Assembly: GCA_041690635.1 (NCBI GenBank)
Contig: JAWLGZ010000004.1
Location: forward strand, 186,001 to 250,000
Direction of reading: 5' to 3'
Length of the DNA stretch: 64,000 nucleotides
Source: JAWLGZ01 sp041690635
Lineage (GTDB): Bacteria; Pseudomonadota; Gammaproteobacteria; Thiohalomonadales; Thiohalomonadaceae
Shown: positions 45,136 through 55,139 of the stretch, one piece after another
Layout: each line of letters starts with the position of its first letter
Numbering within the stretch: the first letter of the stretch is position 1
The notes under the pieces: generated by a model
What the model saw: only the letters and a program-made list of their open reading frames with translations
What the model was told of the DNA's origin: nothing
The model's database searches: none
Program-made: the position numbers and the translations under genes

Positions 45136-46103
45136 CCGCCCCGACCCCTTTTCCGTGGCAGATGCGCCAGTGGCGTGAGCTGATCGCCCGCCACCGGGCC
45201 GGACGCATGCCTCACGCCCTGTTGCTCACCGGGCCGGCCGGCGTAGGAAAACGTGGCTTCGCCGAGGCGCTGATTGCCGCACTGCTCTGCCAGTCGCCGG
45301 ACAGCGAAGGCCGGGCCTGCGGCGTGTGCCGAAGCTGTGTGCTGCTTGCCGCCGGGACCCATCCCGACCAGCTGGTTGTCCAACCGGCCGAGGAGGGCAA
45401 ACGGATCACGGTGGATCAGGTGCGCGCCCTGTCCAACTATCAGGCACTCAAGCCGGAATACGGCCGGCACAAACTGATCCTGATCGACCCGGCGGAGCAG
45501 ATAAACCTCAACGGGGCCAACGCCCTGCTCAAGACCCTGGAGGAGCCAACGGAGGGAACTCTCCTGCTGCTGGTCTCCGCACACCCGGCCCGCCTCCTGC
45601 CGACCGTGCGCAGCCGCTGCCAGCGGCTGGTGTTTCCGCTGCCGGCGTCTGCCGAATGCCTGCCGTGGCTGGAGCAGGCGTTGGGCACCACCGGCGGTGC
45701 CGATGTGCTGCTGGCGGCGGCGGGTGGATCACCACTTGCGGCCGTCGACCTGGCGGCCACGGACGGCATGGAGCGGCGCGAGGAGCGGTTTGCCGAGTTC
45801 GAAGCGCTCCTACTCGGCCACAGCGATCCGCTGACCGTGGCCGCCGGTTGGGTGGAGAGGCCCGCGCAACACCTCACCTGGCTCTACGGCTGGACCGCCG
45901 ATATGATCCGGCTGAAGTGCGGTCCCGATCACGCGCTGCTGACCAATCCCGCCCTCCGGGTGCGTTTGCAAGGGCTCGCCGAACCGTTAGACTTGACAAC
46001 GCTTCACGACCGGCTGGATCGGACCCAGTCGGCAATTCGTGCCCTGTCGGGGCAAGTCAACGCACAACTCCTCATCGAGGACCTGCTGATCGCCTGGGCC
46101 TGA
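45132..46103 (+). CDS. holB: DNA polymerase III delta' subunit
   Basis: 323 aa clamp-loader subunit. LLTGPAGVGKRGFAEALIAALLC is the P-loop (delta' usually lacks ATPase activity). Zinc-binding cysteines occur in CQSPDSEGRACGVCRSC, and LLKTLEEPTEGTLLLLVS is the SRC-type region. GTG start overlaps the tmk stop by four bases. Confidence 0.95.
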   Translation: MTAPTPFPWQMRQWRELIARHRAGRMPHALLLTGPAGVGKRGFAEALIAALLCQSPDSEGRACGVCRSCVLLAAGTHPDQLVVQPAEEGKRITVDQVRALSNYQALKPEYGRHKLILIDPAEQINLNGANALLKTLEEPTEGTLLLLVSAHPARLLPTVRSRCQRLVFPLPASAECLPWLEQALGTTGGADVLLAAAGGSPLAAVDLAATDGMERREERFAEFEALLLGHSDPLTVAAGWVERPAQHLTWLYGWTADMIRLKCGPDHALLTNPALRVRLQGLAEPLDLTTLHDRLDRTQSAIRALSGQVNAQLLIEDLLIAWA

Positions 46104-46105
46104 AG

Positions 46106-46465
46106 ATGGAACAAGAAAAGCCGAACGCCGCCCGCCAGGGGATCCTCTCCCTGACCATCCGCGACAAGAGCGCGCTCTATGCCGCTTACATGCCGTTCGT
46201 GAAGAACGGCGGGCTTTTCATTCCCACCAACAAGGACTACCAGTTGGGGGATGAGGTGTTCATGCTGCTCACCCTGATGGAGGAGAAGGAGAAGCTACCG
46301 GTCGCCGGCAAGATCGTCTGGATTACGCCGAAGGGGGCCCAAGGCAACCGTGCCGCCGGTATCGGCGTGCAGTTCAGCAATCAGGACAACGGGGCGGCCC
46401 GCAACAAAATCGAAACCTATCTGGCCGGTGCGCTGAGTTCGGACCGCCAGACCCACACCATGTAA
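46106..46465 (+). CDS. pilZ: PilZ-domain protein
   Basis: 119 aa, orthologous in position to Pseudomonas PilZ (after holB). ILSLTIRDKSALYAAYMPFVKNGGLFIPT. The RxxxR and DxSxxG c-di-GMP motifs are absent (GGLFIPT replaces the latter), as in classical PilZ, which supports type IV pilus assembly without binding the nucleotide. Two bases after holB. Confidence 0.9.
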   Translation: MEQEKPNAARQGILSLTIRDKSALYAAYMPFVKNGGLFIPTNKDYQLGDEVFMLLTLMEEKEKLPVAGKIVWITPKGAQGNRAAGIGVQFSNQDNGAARNKIETYLAGALSSDRQTHTM

Positions 46466-46485
46466 CCGGCGCCACTGCCGCAGTC

Positions 46486-47256
46486 ATGCTCGTCGACTCC
46501 CACTGCCATCTCGACCGACTCGATCTCTCGCACTACGGCGGAGACCTGGAGGCGGTCCTCACCGCAGCCGCCGGCAACGGCGTCACCCATATGCTCTGCG
46601 TCTGCATCGATCGCGGCAATTTTGAAGCGGTGCGGCAGATCGCCGCCGACCACGACAATGTCTATGCCTCCGCCGGGGTCCATCCCAATGAACAGGAGGC
46701 GGATGAGATCACCCAGGACGAGCTGCGGGCGATGGCGCTGCACCCCGAGGTGGTGGCGATCGGTGAGACCGGGCTGGATTACTTCCGATCCACCGGGGAT
46801 CTGGAGTGGCAGCGCGCTCGCTTCCGCCGCCACATCGCCGTTGCCCGTGAAGTGGAAAAACCACTCATCATTCACTCACGTGAGGCCGGTGCCGATACCT
46901 TGCGAATCCTGGCGGAGGAGGGGGCGGACAGGGTCGGGGGGGTGATGCACTGCTTCGTCGATGACTGGCAGACGGCACAGCAGGCCCTGGATCTGGGGTT
47001 TTACATCTCCTTTTCCGGCATCGTGACCTTCCGCAGTGCGGAGGCGTTGCGCCAGGTGGCGGCCAAGGTTCCTGAGGACCGGCTGCTGGTGGAGACCGAT
47101 TCGCCCTATCTGGCCCCCGTGCCTCACCGCGGAAAGAGCAACTATCCCGCCTACACCCGCCTTGTGGCGGAAACCCTGGCCGATATTCGCGGCAGCTCCC
47201 TGGAGGCGATCGCACAGGTGACCACTGATAACTTCTTCCGCCTGTTCGGGCGCTGA
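46486..47256 (+). CDS. TatD-family metal-dependent DNase
   Basis: 256 aa. DSHCHLDRLD (metal His pair), GETGLDYFRS, IIHSREAG, MHCFVDD and ETDSPYLAPVPHRGKSNYPAY. Cytoplasmic hydrolase with exonuclease activity in characterised homologues. Follows pilZ in the common gene order. Confidence 0.93.
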   Translation: MLVDSHCHLDRLDLSHYGGDLEAVLTAAAGNGVTHMLCVCIDRGNFEAVRQIAADHDNVYASAGVHPNEQEADEITQDELRAMALHPEVVAIGETGLDYFRSTGDLEWQRARFRRHIAVAREVEKPLIIHSREAGADTLRILAEEGADRVGGVMHCFVDDWQTAQQALDLGFYISFSGIVTFRSAEALRQVAAKVPEDRLLVETDSPYLAPVPHRGKSNYPAYTRLVAETLADIRGSSLEAIAQVTTDNFFRLFGR

Positions 47257-47265
47257 GGCCTGGCA

Positions 47266-49527
47266 GTGGTAGGCCGCCGGTTTTACGCCAGCCTCTTCGG
47301 GTTGCTGTTCGTCGGGTTGGCCCTGTGGGCCCAAACTACCGAGTTCGCCCCGGTCCACGATACCTTGCAGCGCTTCCACTCCGTCGTCTATGACCTGCGC
47401 CTGCGGGCCACGCTTGCTGACAGACCGCCCGATCCCCGCGTGGTTATCGTCGACATCGACGAAAAAAGCCTTATGGCCGAAGGGCACTGGCCTTGGGCCA
47501 GGGATCGTATTGCAGAACTGGTGAGTGAGCTTTTCGCCGCCGGTGCCGTGGTGGTTGCCTTCGATGTGGTATTTCCCGAGGAGGAGCGCAATAGCGGCAC
47601 CACGGTTCTGGAGCGGATGGCTCTGGAATCCCCCGAGGATGAACGGCTGCGCGAACGGCTCGAGGGGCAGATCGCGCGTTTCGACAACAACATCATCTTC
47701 GCCGAGAGCCTTGCCCAGGGGGATGTGGTGCTTGGGTACGTGTTCGACAGCGGAGATCACGGCGCCTCCACCGGCGAACTGCCGCCGGCCTTGCGCGTGG
47801 TGCCCCCTGAACCGGCAGCGGCGGCTACCATCAAGACCGCCCCCCGTTACACCGCCAACATTCCCCAACTTCAGCAGGCGGCACGCCATGGGGGCTTCTT
47901 TTCCATGCAGCCCGATTCGGACGGACTGGTGCGCAGGGCACCCCTCCTGTTGCGCCATGCGGAGGCTATTTACGGTTCATTATCGCTGGAAACCTTGCGC
48001 GTTTTCCTGTTGATCGATGAGGTGGAGGTGGAAACCGCACAGCTGCACGGCGAGACGACCATCGAAGCGATCCGAATCGGGCAGGTGTTGATCCCCACCG
48101 ATGGCGTTGGCAACGTCATCGTGCCCTATCGGGGACCCCAGGGGAGCTTCCCCTATATCTCGGCAACCGATGTTCTGAACGGCGAAATGGCATCGGAAAA
48201 ACTGGAGAATGCGATTGTCCTTATCGGTACCACAGCCCAGGGGCTCAAGGACCTGCGCGCCACACCGGTTTCGGGTGTTTTCCCGGGGGTCGAGGTGCAC
48301 GCCAACATTCTCCTGGCCATGCTGGACGGGATTGAGGCGGTCCAGGCAACCGATTCGGCGAGCAGCATGGTGGTCGCGCCTTTTCCGAGTGAACCGTCGT
48401 GGGCGCCGGGGGCGAACTTTGCCCTGACTCTGGCTCTCGGGCTGTTTCTGGCTCTGGCGCTGCCCTTCCTTTCGTCGATATGGCTCATCATCGTCGCGAT
48501 TGGAGCAGGGGCCGCAGCCACATCGCTGAACATCTGGTTCTGGTCCGAGAAGGGGCTGATCCTGAGCCTGGCGCCCCAGATCTTCCTGGTCATCCTGCTG
48601 GCGACCTTCAATGCCACCTTTGGCTTCCTGTTTGAGTCGCGCAACCGCCGGCAGCTCAAGGAGATGTTCGGCCAGTATGTGCCGCCGGAACTGGTGGAAC
48701 GGATGAACCAGGATCCGGGCAACTACGACGGAAAAGGGGAGGACCGGGAGCTGACCATCCTGTTCGCAGATATACGCAGCTTCACCACCATCTCCGAAAC
48801 CCTGGGGGCCGGCCGTCTCAAGGAGATGCTGAACCGTTTCTTCACCCCGATGACCGAAATCATCTTCAACTGGCGGGGCACCATCGACAAGTACGTCGGC
48901 GACATGGTGATGGCGTTCTGGGGGGCGCCCATCGAGGATGTGGCGCATGCGCGTCACGCCATCTCCGCCGCCCTGGCGATGCTGGAGGAGGTCGAAAGAC
49001 TGAAGCCGGAGTTTTCCCGGGACGGTTTTCCCGAGATCAACATCGGTATTGGCCTGAACACCGGGGTGGTCAGTGTCGGCGACATGGGGTCACGGTTTCG
49101 CCGCGCCTACACCGTCCTCGGCGATGCCGTTAACCTTGCCTCACGGCTGGAAGGGACGACCAAATACTACGGGGTAGGGCTGGTGGTCGGTGAAACCACA
49201 TTTGAGCAGGCGCGGGACCATTTCGTGTTTCGCGAACTGGATCGGGTCCGCGTCAAGGGCAAGGCACAGGCGATTACGGTCTATCAGCCCATCTGTGCGA
49301 AAGAGAAGGGAACCCCGGAACTGGAGGCCGAACTGGCCGCCTACCGGGAGGCACTCCTGCAGTATCGGAATCGGCAGTGGAAAGAGGCGGAAGCCACCTT
49401 CAATTCACTGCGTGAACAGTATCCCCAGACCCATATCTACGCACTTTATCTGGAGCGTATCGAGGATTTAAGGGGAGCGGGGCTTGGCGAGGCGTGGGAC
49501 GGCGTCTACGAGCGCCGGGTGAAATAG
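47266..49527 (+). CDS. CHASE2-domain class III adenylate/guanylate cyclase
   Basis: 753 aa. N-terminal TM, extracytoplasmic CHASE2 (about 30-350; DPRVVIVDIDEKSL, AVVVAFDVVFPEEE), three TM helices (about 375-450), then a cyclase domain: LTILFADIRSFTTISE (metal Asp), KYVGDMVMAFWGAP, NTGVVSVGDMGSRFRRAYTVLGDAVNLASRLE. A C-terminal helical tail looks TPR-like. The adenine-specifying Lys/Asp pair appears present (DKYVGD), suggesting cAMP. GTG 47266 starts ten bases past tatD. Confidence 0.92.
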   Translation: MVGRRFYASLFGLLFVGLALWAQTTEFAPVHDTLQRFHSVVYDLRLRATLADRPPDPRVVIVDIDEKSLMAEGHWPWARDRIAELVSELFAAGAVVVAFDVVFPEEERNSGTTVLERMALESPEDERLRERLEGQIARFDNNIIFAESLAQGDVVLGYVFDSGDHGASTGELPPALRVVPPEPAAAATIKTAPRYTANIPQLQQAARHGGFFSMQPDSDGLVRRAPLLLRHAEAIYGSLSLETLRVFLLIDEVEVETAQLHGETTIEAIRIGQVLIPTDGVGNVIVPYRGPQGSFPYISATDVLNGEMASEKLENAIVLIGTTAQGLKDLRATPVSGVFPGVEVHANILLAMLDGIEAVQATDSASSMVVAPFPSEPSWAPGANFALTLALGLFLALALPFLSSIWLIIVAIGAGAAATSLNIWFWSEKGLILSLAPQIFLVILLATFNATFGFLFESRNRRQLKEMFGQYVPPELVERMNQDPGNYDGKGEDRELTILFADIRSFTTISETLGAGRLKEMLNRFFTPMTEIIFNWRGTIDKYVGDMVMAFWGAPIEDVAHARHAISAALAMLEEVERLKPEFSRDGFPEINIGIGLNTGVVSVGDMGSRFRRAYTVLGDAVNLASRLEGTTKYYGVGLVVGETTFEQARDHFVFRELDRVRVKGKAQAITVYQPICAKEKGTPELEAELAAYREALLQYRNRQWKEAEATFNSLREQYPQTHIYALYLERIEDLRGAGLGEAWDGVYERRVK

Positions 49528-49529
49528 CG

Positions 49530-50588
49530 TCAGTGCTGGGCCGACCGCTTGAGCGCCATCAATCCGCCTTCGAGTACGACCGCGTCGATGCCACGCTCGC
49601 GGAGAAGAAAGGCTGCCGAGGCGCTGCGCCGACCGGTATCGCAATAGACCACGTAGCGACGGTCCCGATTGAGTCCCGGCGCCTTTAGCCGCAACAGGAA
49701 CAAGGGAATGTTGATGCTGCCGGGAATGGCGGCATTCTTGTGTTCACTCTCGAGACGGACATCAAGCCACACCGCGCCCTGCTGCACCAACTCGCGCGCC
49801 ATCGGATAGGCGATCGTCTCCACCACCGGCTCCTTGAGCAGCGCCTTGAAATCGTTCTTGCCGAGCCGCATCAGCAGGCCTTCGGTCAACATGGTGACAT
49901 TGGCGTTGCGGCGGGCGTCGGAAATCAGCGCCTCCTCACCAAAGCCGGTGCCTGCCTCCAACTCGGCAAGCTTGATGGTCTTTCCCGACTTGGTCTCACG
50001 GGTGACGACGACCCGTCCCTCGCGCAGGTAGTAGTAGTAATCGCCCTCGTCACCCTGGCGAATAACGTGCTCGCCCTGGTGAACCGGTACCGGTTCCATC
50101 TTCATGAACACCGCCTGGATGTTCGCCGGCGGCACCCGCTCGAAGATCTTCGACTGCAGCATTCGGGTCATCCAGTCACCATCATCGTTCCCCTGGTCCA
50201 CCACCTCGATCTCGGCCACCATGTAGCCCGCGCTCTGGCTGTAGGTCAGGAGCGTGTCCAGACGGTCGTTTTCGATACTGATGAACTGGATGCGGGTGCG
50301 GGCGATGGCGGTCGCCTGGCGCGGCCGGTGGTGGTCGAGCGGAAAACGCGCCTCGGGGCTCCCGCCCACGATTACCTTCTCCTCGCCTTCCCCATAATCG
50401 AGCGCCACCTCGCCCGAAAGAAGATAACAGGTGTGGTTGTCCTCACTGCCGCGGGAGAAAAGGATCTGACCGCTCATCAGCTCACGTACCAGCGTGGTGC
50501 GTGACAATTCCACCACATAGTCCGGGGTCAGGTCCGAGATAGGGACCAGTCGCCGGAGCAGCTGGGAATCGACGGCTTCTTCGGACAT
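49530..50588 (-). CDS. Double cyclic-nucleotide-binding and rhodanese protein
   Basis: 352 aa. Two cNMP-binding folds: the first (about 10-120) is degenerate, while the second (about 145-250) has GDEGDYYYYLREGRVVVTR and GTGFGEEALISDARRNANV, a clear phosphate-binding cassette. C-terminal rhodanese domain (about 265-350) with VWLDVRLESEH and active loop YCDTGRRSASA (catalytic Cys). Soluble. Convergent, three bases from the cyclase gene, which suggests response to its product. Confidence 0.9.
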   Translation of the reverse strand: MSEEAVDSQLLRRLVPISDLTPDYVVELSRTTLVRELMSGQILFSRGSEDNHTCYLLSGEVALDYGEGEEKVIVGGSPEARFPLDHHRPRQATAIARTRIQFISIENDRLDTLLTYSQSAGYMVAEIEVVDQGNDDGDWMTRMLQSKIFERVPPANIQAVFMKMEPVPVHQGEHVIRQGDEGDYYYYLREGRVVVTRETKSGKTIKLAELEAGTGFGEEALISDARRNANVTMLTEGLLMRLGKNDFKALLKEPVVETIAYPMARELVQQGAVWLDVRLESEHKNAAIPGSINIPLFLLRLKAPGLNRDRRYVVYCDTGRRSASAAFLLRERGIDAVVLEGGLMALKRSAQH

Positions 50589-50733
50589 GCGTCACATTTT
50601 TGCGAGGGGTGGGAAGCGTTACCTTGAGGGGCCGGTAGTATAGTGCATAATAGTCGCGCGGCTGAAAAGGGACTGGGTGTACGACGGGATGTCGGTGGGG
50701 TGCGCCGCATTCACCACAAGATGAGTCGTCCAG

Positions 50734-52053
50734 ATGAAACCTTCAGGCCTGTTTTTTGCCATCACCTGCCTGTTTTCCGCCCCTTCATTCGCCGTATCCG
50801 AACTCGACCACCTTTCGGAACTGGTCAGGACAGGTAATGTACAACAGGCATACGCGTTCGCGCAGCCGTTGCTTGCGGAGTTCGAGGGTGATCCCCTGTT
50901 CGACCTGAATTTCGGTACTGCCGCGATCGACAGCGGCCAGGTCGCCGAAGGGGTATTTGCCCTGGAGCGGGTGGTCATGACCCAACCGAGGAATTGGCGG
51001 GCCCGCCTGGAACTGGCACGCGGCTACTTCCTCCTCGGCGAGGATGCCCGCGCCCGGCGCGAATTCAACCTGGTCCTCGACAACGCCGATCCGCCACCGC
51101 CGGTCGCCGCCAATATCCAGCGCTTTCTCGACGCCATTCGACTCCGCGAGAGCCGTTACACGACCACCGCAACCGCTTACGTGGAACTGGGGCTCGGCTA
51201 CACCGACAACGTCAATAGCGCGCCAACCAGCGCCGAGATTTTTACCCCGCTGCTCGGTACGCTGACCCTGGCTCCGGAAAACACCAGCCAGGACGATGTG
51301 GTGACCAGTCTCGCCTTCGGTGGGCAGGTGAACCATCCGATTGCCCCGGGGATTGCGCTGTTTGGCTTGCTGGATGTCAGTGCCAATCACCATCCGGATC
51401 ACGATGAGTTCAATACCGCCGCATTCAGTGGGCAGGCCGGTGTCTCCTGGCGCCGTGAGGTGGATCGCTATCGCCTCAGTCTCCTGGCACAGCACTTCAT
51501 GGTGGATGGCGATGCCTACCGCAATATGCTCGGACTGAATGGTGAGTGGACCCGCATAATCTCCCCGCAGACCGAACTGACCACGTTCGGTACCTATGCC
51601 GAATTCGACTATCCGGACCAGCCGATCCGCGACTCCTCCCAGTACACGGTCGGTCTCACCCTCCAGCACCGGATGACCGGACGTTACCAGCCGCTGTTCT
51701 ACGGCACTCTGTTTGGCGGCCAGGAGCGGGCGGACGAGCGGAGCAATACCGCCAAGGCGCTGGCCGAGCGCGATATGTATGGGGTTCGCATCGGTGGACA
51801 GTGGATTCTGGCCTCCGATCTGGTGGCAAACGTCTCGCTCGCCACCCAACGGAGCGACTACAAGGGTGAACAAATCCTATTCCTGGCCTCTCGCGAAGAC
51901 AGCAACACCAGCATTGACGTGGGGACAACCTGGCTCATCGATCGCAACTGGCGGGTCAAAGGTAACCTGACCTACACCAGGAACGAGTCCAATATCGACC
52001 TTTACGAGTACGAGAGGACGCAGGGCATGATCAGCGTCCGTTACGAATATTGA
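50734..52053 (+). CDS. Exported TPR/beta-barrel outer-membrane protein
   Basis: 439 aa. Signal peptide (SGLFFAITCLFSAPSFA), TPR-like helices (about 25-145; VFALERVVMTQPRNWRARLELARGYFLLGEDARARREFN), then a barrel-like region (about 150-439) of alternating beta strands ending in aromatic IDLYEYERTQGMISVRYEY. Resembles Slam-type (DUF560) surface lipoprotein assembly modifiers in layout. Followed by a FecR-domain surface protein, its possible client. Confidence 0.75.
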   Translation: MKPSGLFFAITCLFSAPSFAVSELDHLSELVRTGNVQQAYAFAQPLLAEFEGDPLFDLNFGTAAIDSGQVAEGVFALERVVMTQPRNWRARLELARGYFLLGEDARARREFNLVLDNADPPPPVAANIQRFLDAIRLRESRYTTTATAYVELGLGYTDNVNSAPTSAEIFTPLLGTLTLAPENTSQDDVVTSLAFGGQVNHPIAPGIALFGLLDVSANHHPDHDEFNTAAFSGQAGVSWRREVDRYRLSLLAQHFMVDGDAYRNMLGLNGEWTRIISPQTELTTFGTYAEFDYPDQPIRDSSQYTVGLTLQHRMTGRYQPLFYGTLFGGQERADERSNTAKALAERDMYGVRIGGQWILASDLVANVSLATQRSDYKGEQILFLASREDSNTSIDVGTTWLIDRNWRVKGNLTYTRNESNIDLYEYERTQGMISVRYEY

Positions 52054-52100
52054 ACCCGACCATTCATCCGGGCAGTACCCATCGGGAGAGGGATGGAAAA

Positions 52101-53885
52101 ATGAACAGACTCCGCGTCTGGATACCGTCGTTCCTGCTTTCGTTGTTCCTGATCGGCAGCCCCGCACAGGCGGCGGGTGATGCGGTCGGTCGTGTCATCG
52201 TGGCGGTAGGGACCGTAATGGCGGTGGATGTTGCTGGAGTGGAGCGGCCGTTGAGCCGCCGAGCCGAGGTATTCGAAGGCGAAACCCTCGTCACCCGCGG
52301 TGCGGATGCACGGATGCAGGTCCGGTTTACGGACGGTTCACTGGTCGCGCTGCGTCCCGATACCGAATTCCGGGTTGATCAGTACCGTTTCGCCGGTGAC
52401 GCCCCCCAGGCGGAGGATAGCGCCGTCTACAACCTGCTCAAGGGCGGCATGCGCACCATTACCGGAGCGATCGGCCGGGAAAAGGACCGGGATGAGTACG
52501 CGGTCAATACCCCGATGGGCACTATCGGCATTCGCGGCACCCACTATGCCCTGCAGGTATGCGGCCCGGATTGTGCCGGGCGCGAGGGGCGTGAGCAGGG
52601 ACTCTACGGCGGCGTGCTTGGCGGCCGGATTGCCGTAACCAACAACAGCGGTGAGACCACCCACGGCGATGACCAGTACTTCCACGTGGCCAGTTACGAT
52701 TCCATCCCGAGACGCCTGCTGGCGCCACCCACATTCCTCATCAACGACATCCGTGCGCCGGAGGAGGAGGGCGAAGCCGGACAGGCGACAAACGGGGGGG
52801 CACCGGAGGAGGGTACGACCGAAACGGCCGAATCAGGTGAGGACGGCTCACTGGATGATACGTTGACCACCGAGAGCGCCACGGCCACCACCACCACGAC
52901 CACGGTCACCGGCAGCAGCACCACTTCCGAATCCACCGCAACCGCTACCGATACCACCTATCTGACTACCGAGACCACGGATGCCAGCGGGGACACGCTC
53001 CTGTCGACCCGACGATCCGCGCCGATCGGAGCCGCCGTGGGTATCGGCTTTGTCGAGAATGGGGTGTTCGGGAAAATGGGCACCGGGGGCAACTTCTACG
53101 CCGGTACCGACATGAAGCTGACCCTCGATACCGTCGATGGAATCGGCAACATTCCTGTTTATGCAGAGGTCCATTTCGATGCCGACCCGGACGATCCGCA
53201 CGACACCGGTTGCAATCCCTGTACCTTCTCCCGGGGAACGGCGACACTGACCGATACCGGCGGCTTCAGCGGTGATGCCGGCGTCAACTGGGGTCGCTGG
53301 GCGGGCGGCTACGTGGTGACCCAGAACGGTACCGTCATGCCGACGCTGGGCAGTTTCTCGTATGTCTACAGCGAGGCTGCCACTCCAATGAATCTGATCC
53401 TCACGCCCTCGGAGATCGTCGGCCGTGTTGGTGCGAGTACCGCATCGTACAACTGGGCCGGGGGACCCCGGTTTGTGGATGAGACCGGTGCCTTGTCCAC
53501 CAGTGTCGCAGGTACGATTTATGTGGATTTCGCCAATCAGATGTTTATTGACGGAGCAAATGACTACCTATCCGTCGCCATGAGCAACGGCCGCCAGTTC
53601 AATCTGGATATCGATATGGCATCGGATGCGAATCGCAGTTTTGCCGGCGTGCTGGGAAATGACCAAAGTCTCGAAATTATCGGGAGCTGTAGCGGTTGCG
53701 CGGTTCTTGGGAGCGATGGAACCACTCCGAACAATGTGGATGGCAATCTGTTCATGACCTTCCTCGGCCCCAATGCCGAGCGGATCATGGGCTCCTTTGA
53801 GATCCAGGAGGACTGCCTGAATACCGGTTGCGGCGGGGGTGGCAGCCGGGTGGGTCTCTCCGGCACCGCCGTTTTCAACAGGTAG
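52101..53885 (+). CDS. Exported FecR-domain protein with Thr-rich linker
   Basis: 594 aa. Signal peptide (IPSFLLSLFLIGSPAQA), FecR domain (about 30-190; LSRRAEVFEGETLVTRGADARMQVRF, NTPMGTIGIRGTHY), an acidic and Thr/Ser-rich linker (about 225-300), and a C-terminal domain with cysteine pairs (CNPC, CSGC, CLNTGCGGGG). No sigma factor is adjacent, so this is the exported FecR type rather than a TonB regulator. Probably surface-exposed; 47 bases after the TPR-barrel gene. Confidence 0.8.
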   Translation: MNRLRVWIPSFLLSLFLIGSPAQAAGDAVGRVIVAVGTVMAVDVAGVERPLSRRAEVFEGETLVTRGADARMQVRFTDGSLVALRPDTEFRVDQYRFAGDAPQAEDSAVYNLLKGGMRTITGAIGREKDRDEYAVNTPMGTIGIRGTHYALQVCGPDCAGREGREQGLYGGVLGGRIAVTNNSGETTHGDDQYFHVASYDSIPRRLLAPPTFLINDIRAPEEEGEAGQATNGGAPEEGTTETAESGEDGSLDDTLTTESATATTTTTTVTGSSTTSESTATATDTTYLTTETTDASGDTLLSTRRSAPIGAAVGIGFVENGVFGKMGTGGNFYAGTDMKLTLDTVDGIGNIPVYAEVHFDADPDDPHDTGCNPCTFSRGTATLTDTGGFSGDAGVNWGRWAGGYVVTQNGTVMPTLGSFSYVYSEAATPMNLILTPSEIVGRVGASTASYNWAGGPRFVDETGALSTSVAGTIYVDFANQMFIDGANDYLSVAMSNGRQFNLDIDMASDANRSFAGVLGNDQSLEIIGSCSGCAVLGSDGTTPNNVDGNLFMTFLGPNAERIMGSFEIQEDCLNTGCGGGGSRVGLSGTAVFNR

Positions 53886-53925
53886 GGCATTCCGCCCGTG
53901 CCGGCGGCGGAGGCGATCGGTCCCG

Positions 53926-55059
53926 TCACTGTGGCGAATCGAGAAGCCCTATTACCGCTCGAAGCGCATCAAAAGGGGTGTAGAAGTGTGGCGACAACCG
54001 GATACCGCCGCCGCGTTTCGCACAGACCACCCCCTTGTCCCATAGCCTCTGGAAGAGCGCATCCGGGTGCTCGTCCGGGTGTCGGAAGGTAACGATCCCG
54101 GCACGCCGTGCGCCATCTGTCGGGCTTCGGAGTTCCATCCCAAGTTCATGTAACTGCCGCGACAGGTGGTCGGTACGTGCCAGTACTGCCCGTTCCACGT
54201 TTTCCATCCCGACCTCGAGCAGCAGCCCGAGGCTTGCACTCAGCGCCATGGCGCCGAGCATGTTGGGGCTGCCGCACTCAAACCGCCGGGCATCGGATGC
54301 CGGACACCAGTCGCTACGGTCATAGTCGCCGGCGTGCTCGACCATGTGCCAGCCGAATTCGTGCAGCGCCAGCCGCTCGCGCAGTTCGGCGCGGCAGTAG
54401 AAGACCCCCAGACCCTCTGGCCCAAGCATCCACTTGTGACCGTCGGCGGCGACGAAATCCGCCTCAATCGCCTGCACATCCATCTGCAGCGCACCCAGGC
54501 TCTGAATGGCATCAACGCAGAATAGAACGGCATTCTCCCGACAGAAACGCCCGAGCCGCGCCAAGTCCATCCGCAGGCCGGTTCCGTACTGGACCGAGCT
54601 GGTCGCCAGCAGCCGGGTACGTTCATCGATACGCGCCAGCAGGGCCTGTTCCGGTGTATCGGCCGCGTTCAGATCCGCTTGGCGGAGCTCCACGCCCTGT
54701 GATCGCAGAGACTCCCAGACAATGCGGTTGGAAGGGAACTCCTGATCGCTGATGACCACGTTGTCGCCGGATCGCCAGTCGAGCCCCCAGGCGACGAACG
54801 ACAGCGCCTCAGAGGTGTTCTTGACCAGGGCGATATCGTTCGTGGATGGCGCGTTCAGCAGGTACGACAACTGCCGACGCAGGTTCTGCTCGGTCTCCAG
54901 CCAGGCCGGATAGTCGAGCGAACCTTGCCGCATGTTTTCCCCGGCAAAGCGCTGGACCGCCTCCACGGCACGCCGCGGCCAGGGTGCGACGGCGGCGTGG
55001 TTTAGATAGATGATCTCTTCGCGGAGGGGAAACTCGCTGTTCCAGTTCAGGTCTGCCAT
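53926..55059 (-). CDS. Class V aminotransferase (cysteine desulfurase-like)
   Basis: 377 aa PLP enzyme. IYLNHAAVAPWPR, KNTSEALSFVAWGL, DAIQSLGALQMDV and ADGHKWMLGPEGLG, with the PLP Lys after His. The C-terminal cysteine loop of true IscS/SufS is not evident (ALFQRLWDKGVVCAKRGGGIRLSPHFY is closer to the isopenicillin-N-epimerase-like group). Start ATG 55059 (MADLNWN) has GGAG upstream. Last host gene before the prophage junction. Confidence 0.85.
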   Translation of the reverse strand: MADLNWNSEFPLREEIIYLNHAAVAPWPRRAVEAVQRFAGENMRQGSLDYPAWLETEQNLRRQLSYLLNAPSTNDIALVKNTSEALSFVAWGLDWRSGDNVVISDQEFPSNRIVWESLRSQGVELRQADLNAADTPEQALLARIDERTRLLATSSVQYGTGLRMDLARLGRFCRENAVLFCVDAIQSLGALQMDVQAIEADFVAADGHKWMLGPEGLGVFYCRAELRERLALHEFGWHMVEHAGDYDRSDWCPASDARRFECGSPNMLGAMALSASLGLLLEVGMENVERAVLARTDHLSRQLHELGMELRSPTDGARRAGIVTFRHPDEHPDALFQRLWDKGVVCAKRGGGIRLSPHFYTPFDALRAVIGLLDSPQ

Positions 55060-55139
55060 GGGCCGCTCCAACCGCCGAATCGGGTATTGGCCGATTTCAC
55101 CACGGCACTGTCTGCTTGGCGAGTCATTGCAGTGGAGCT

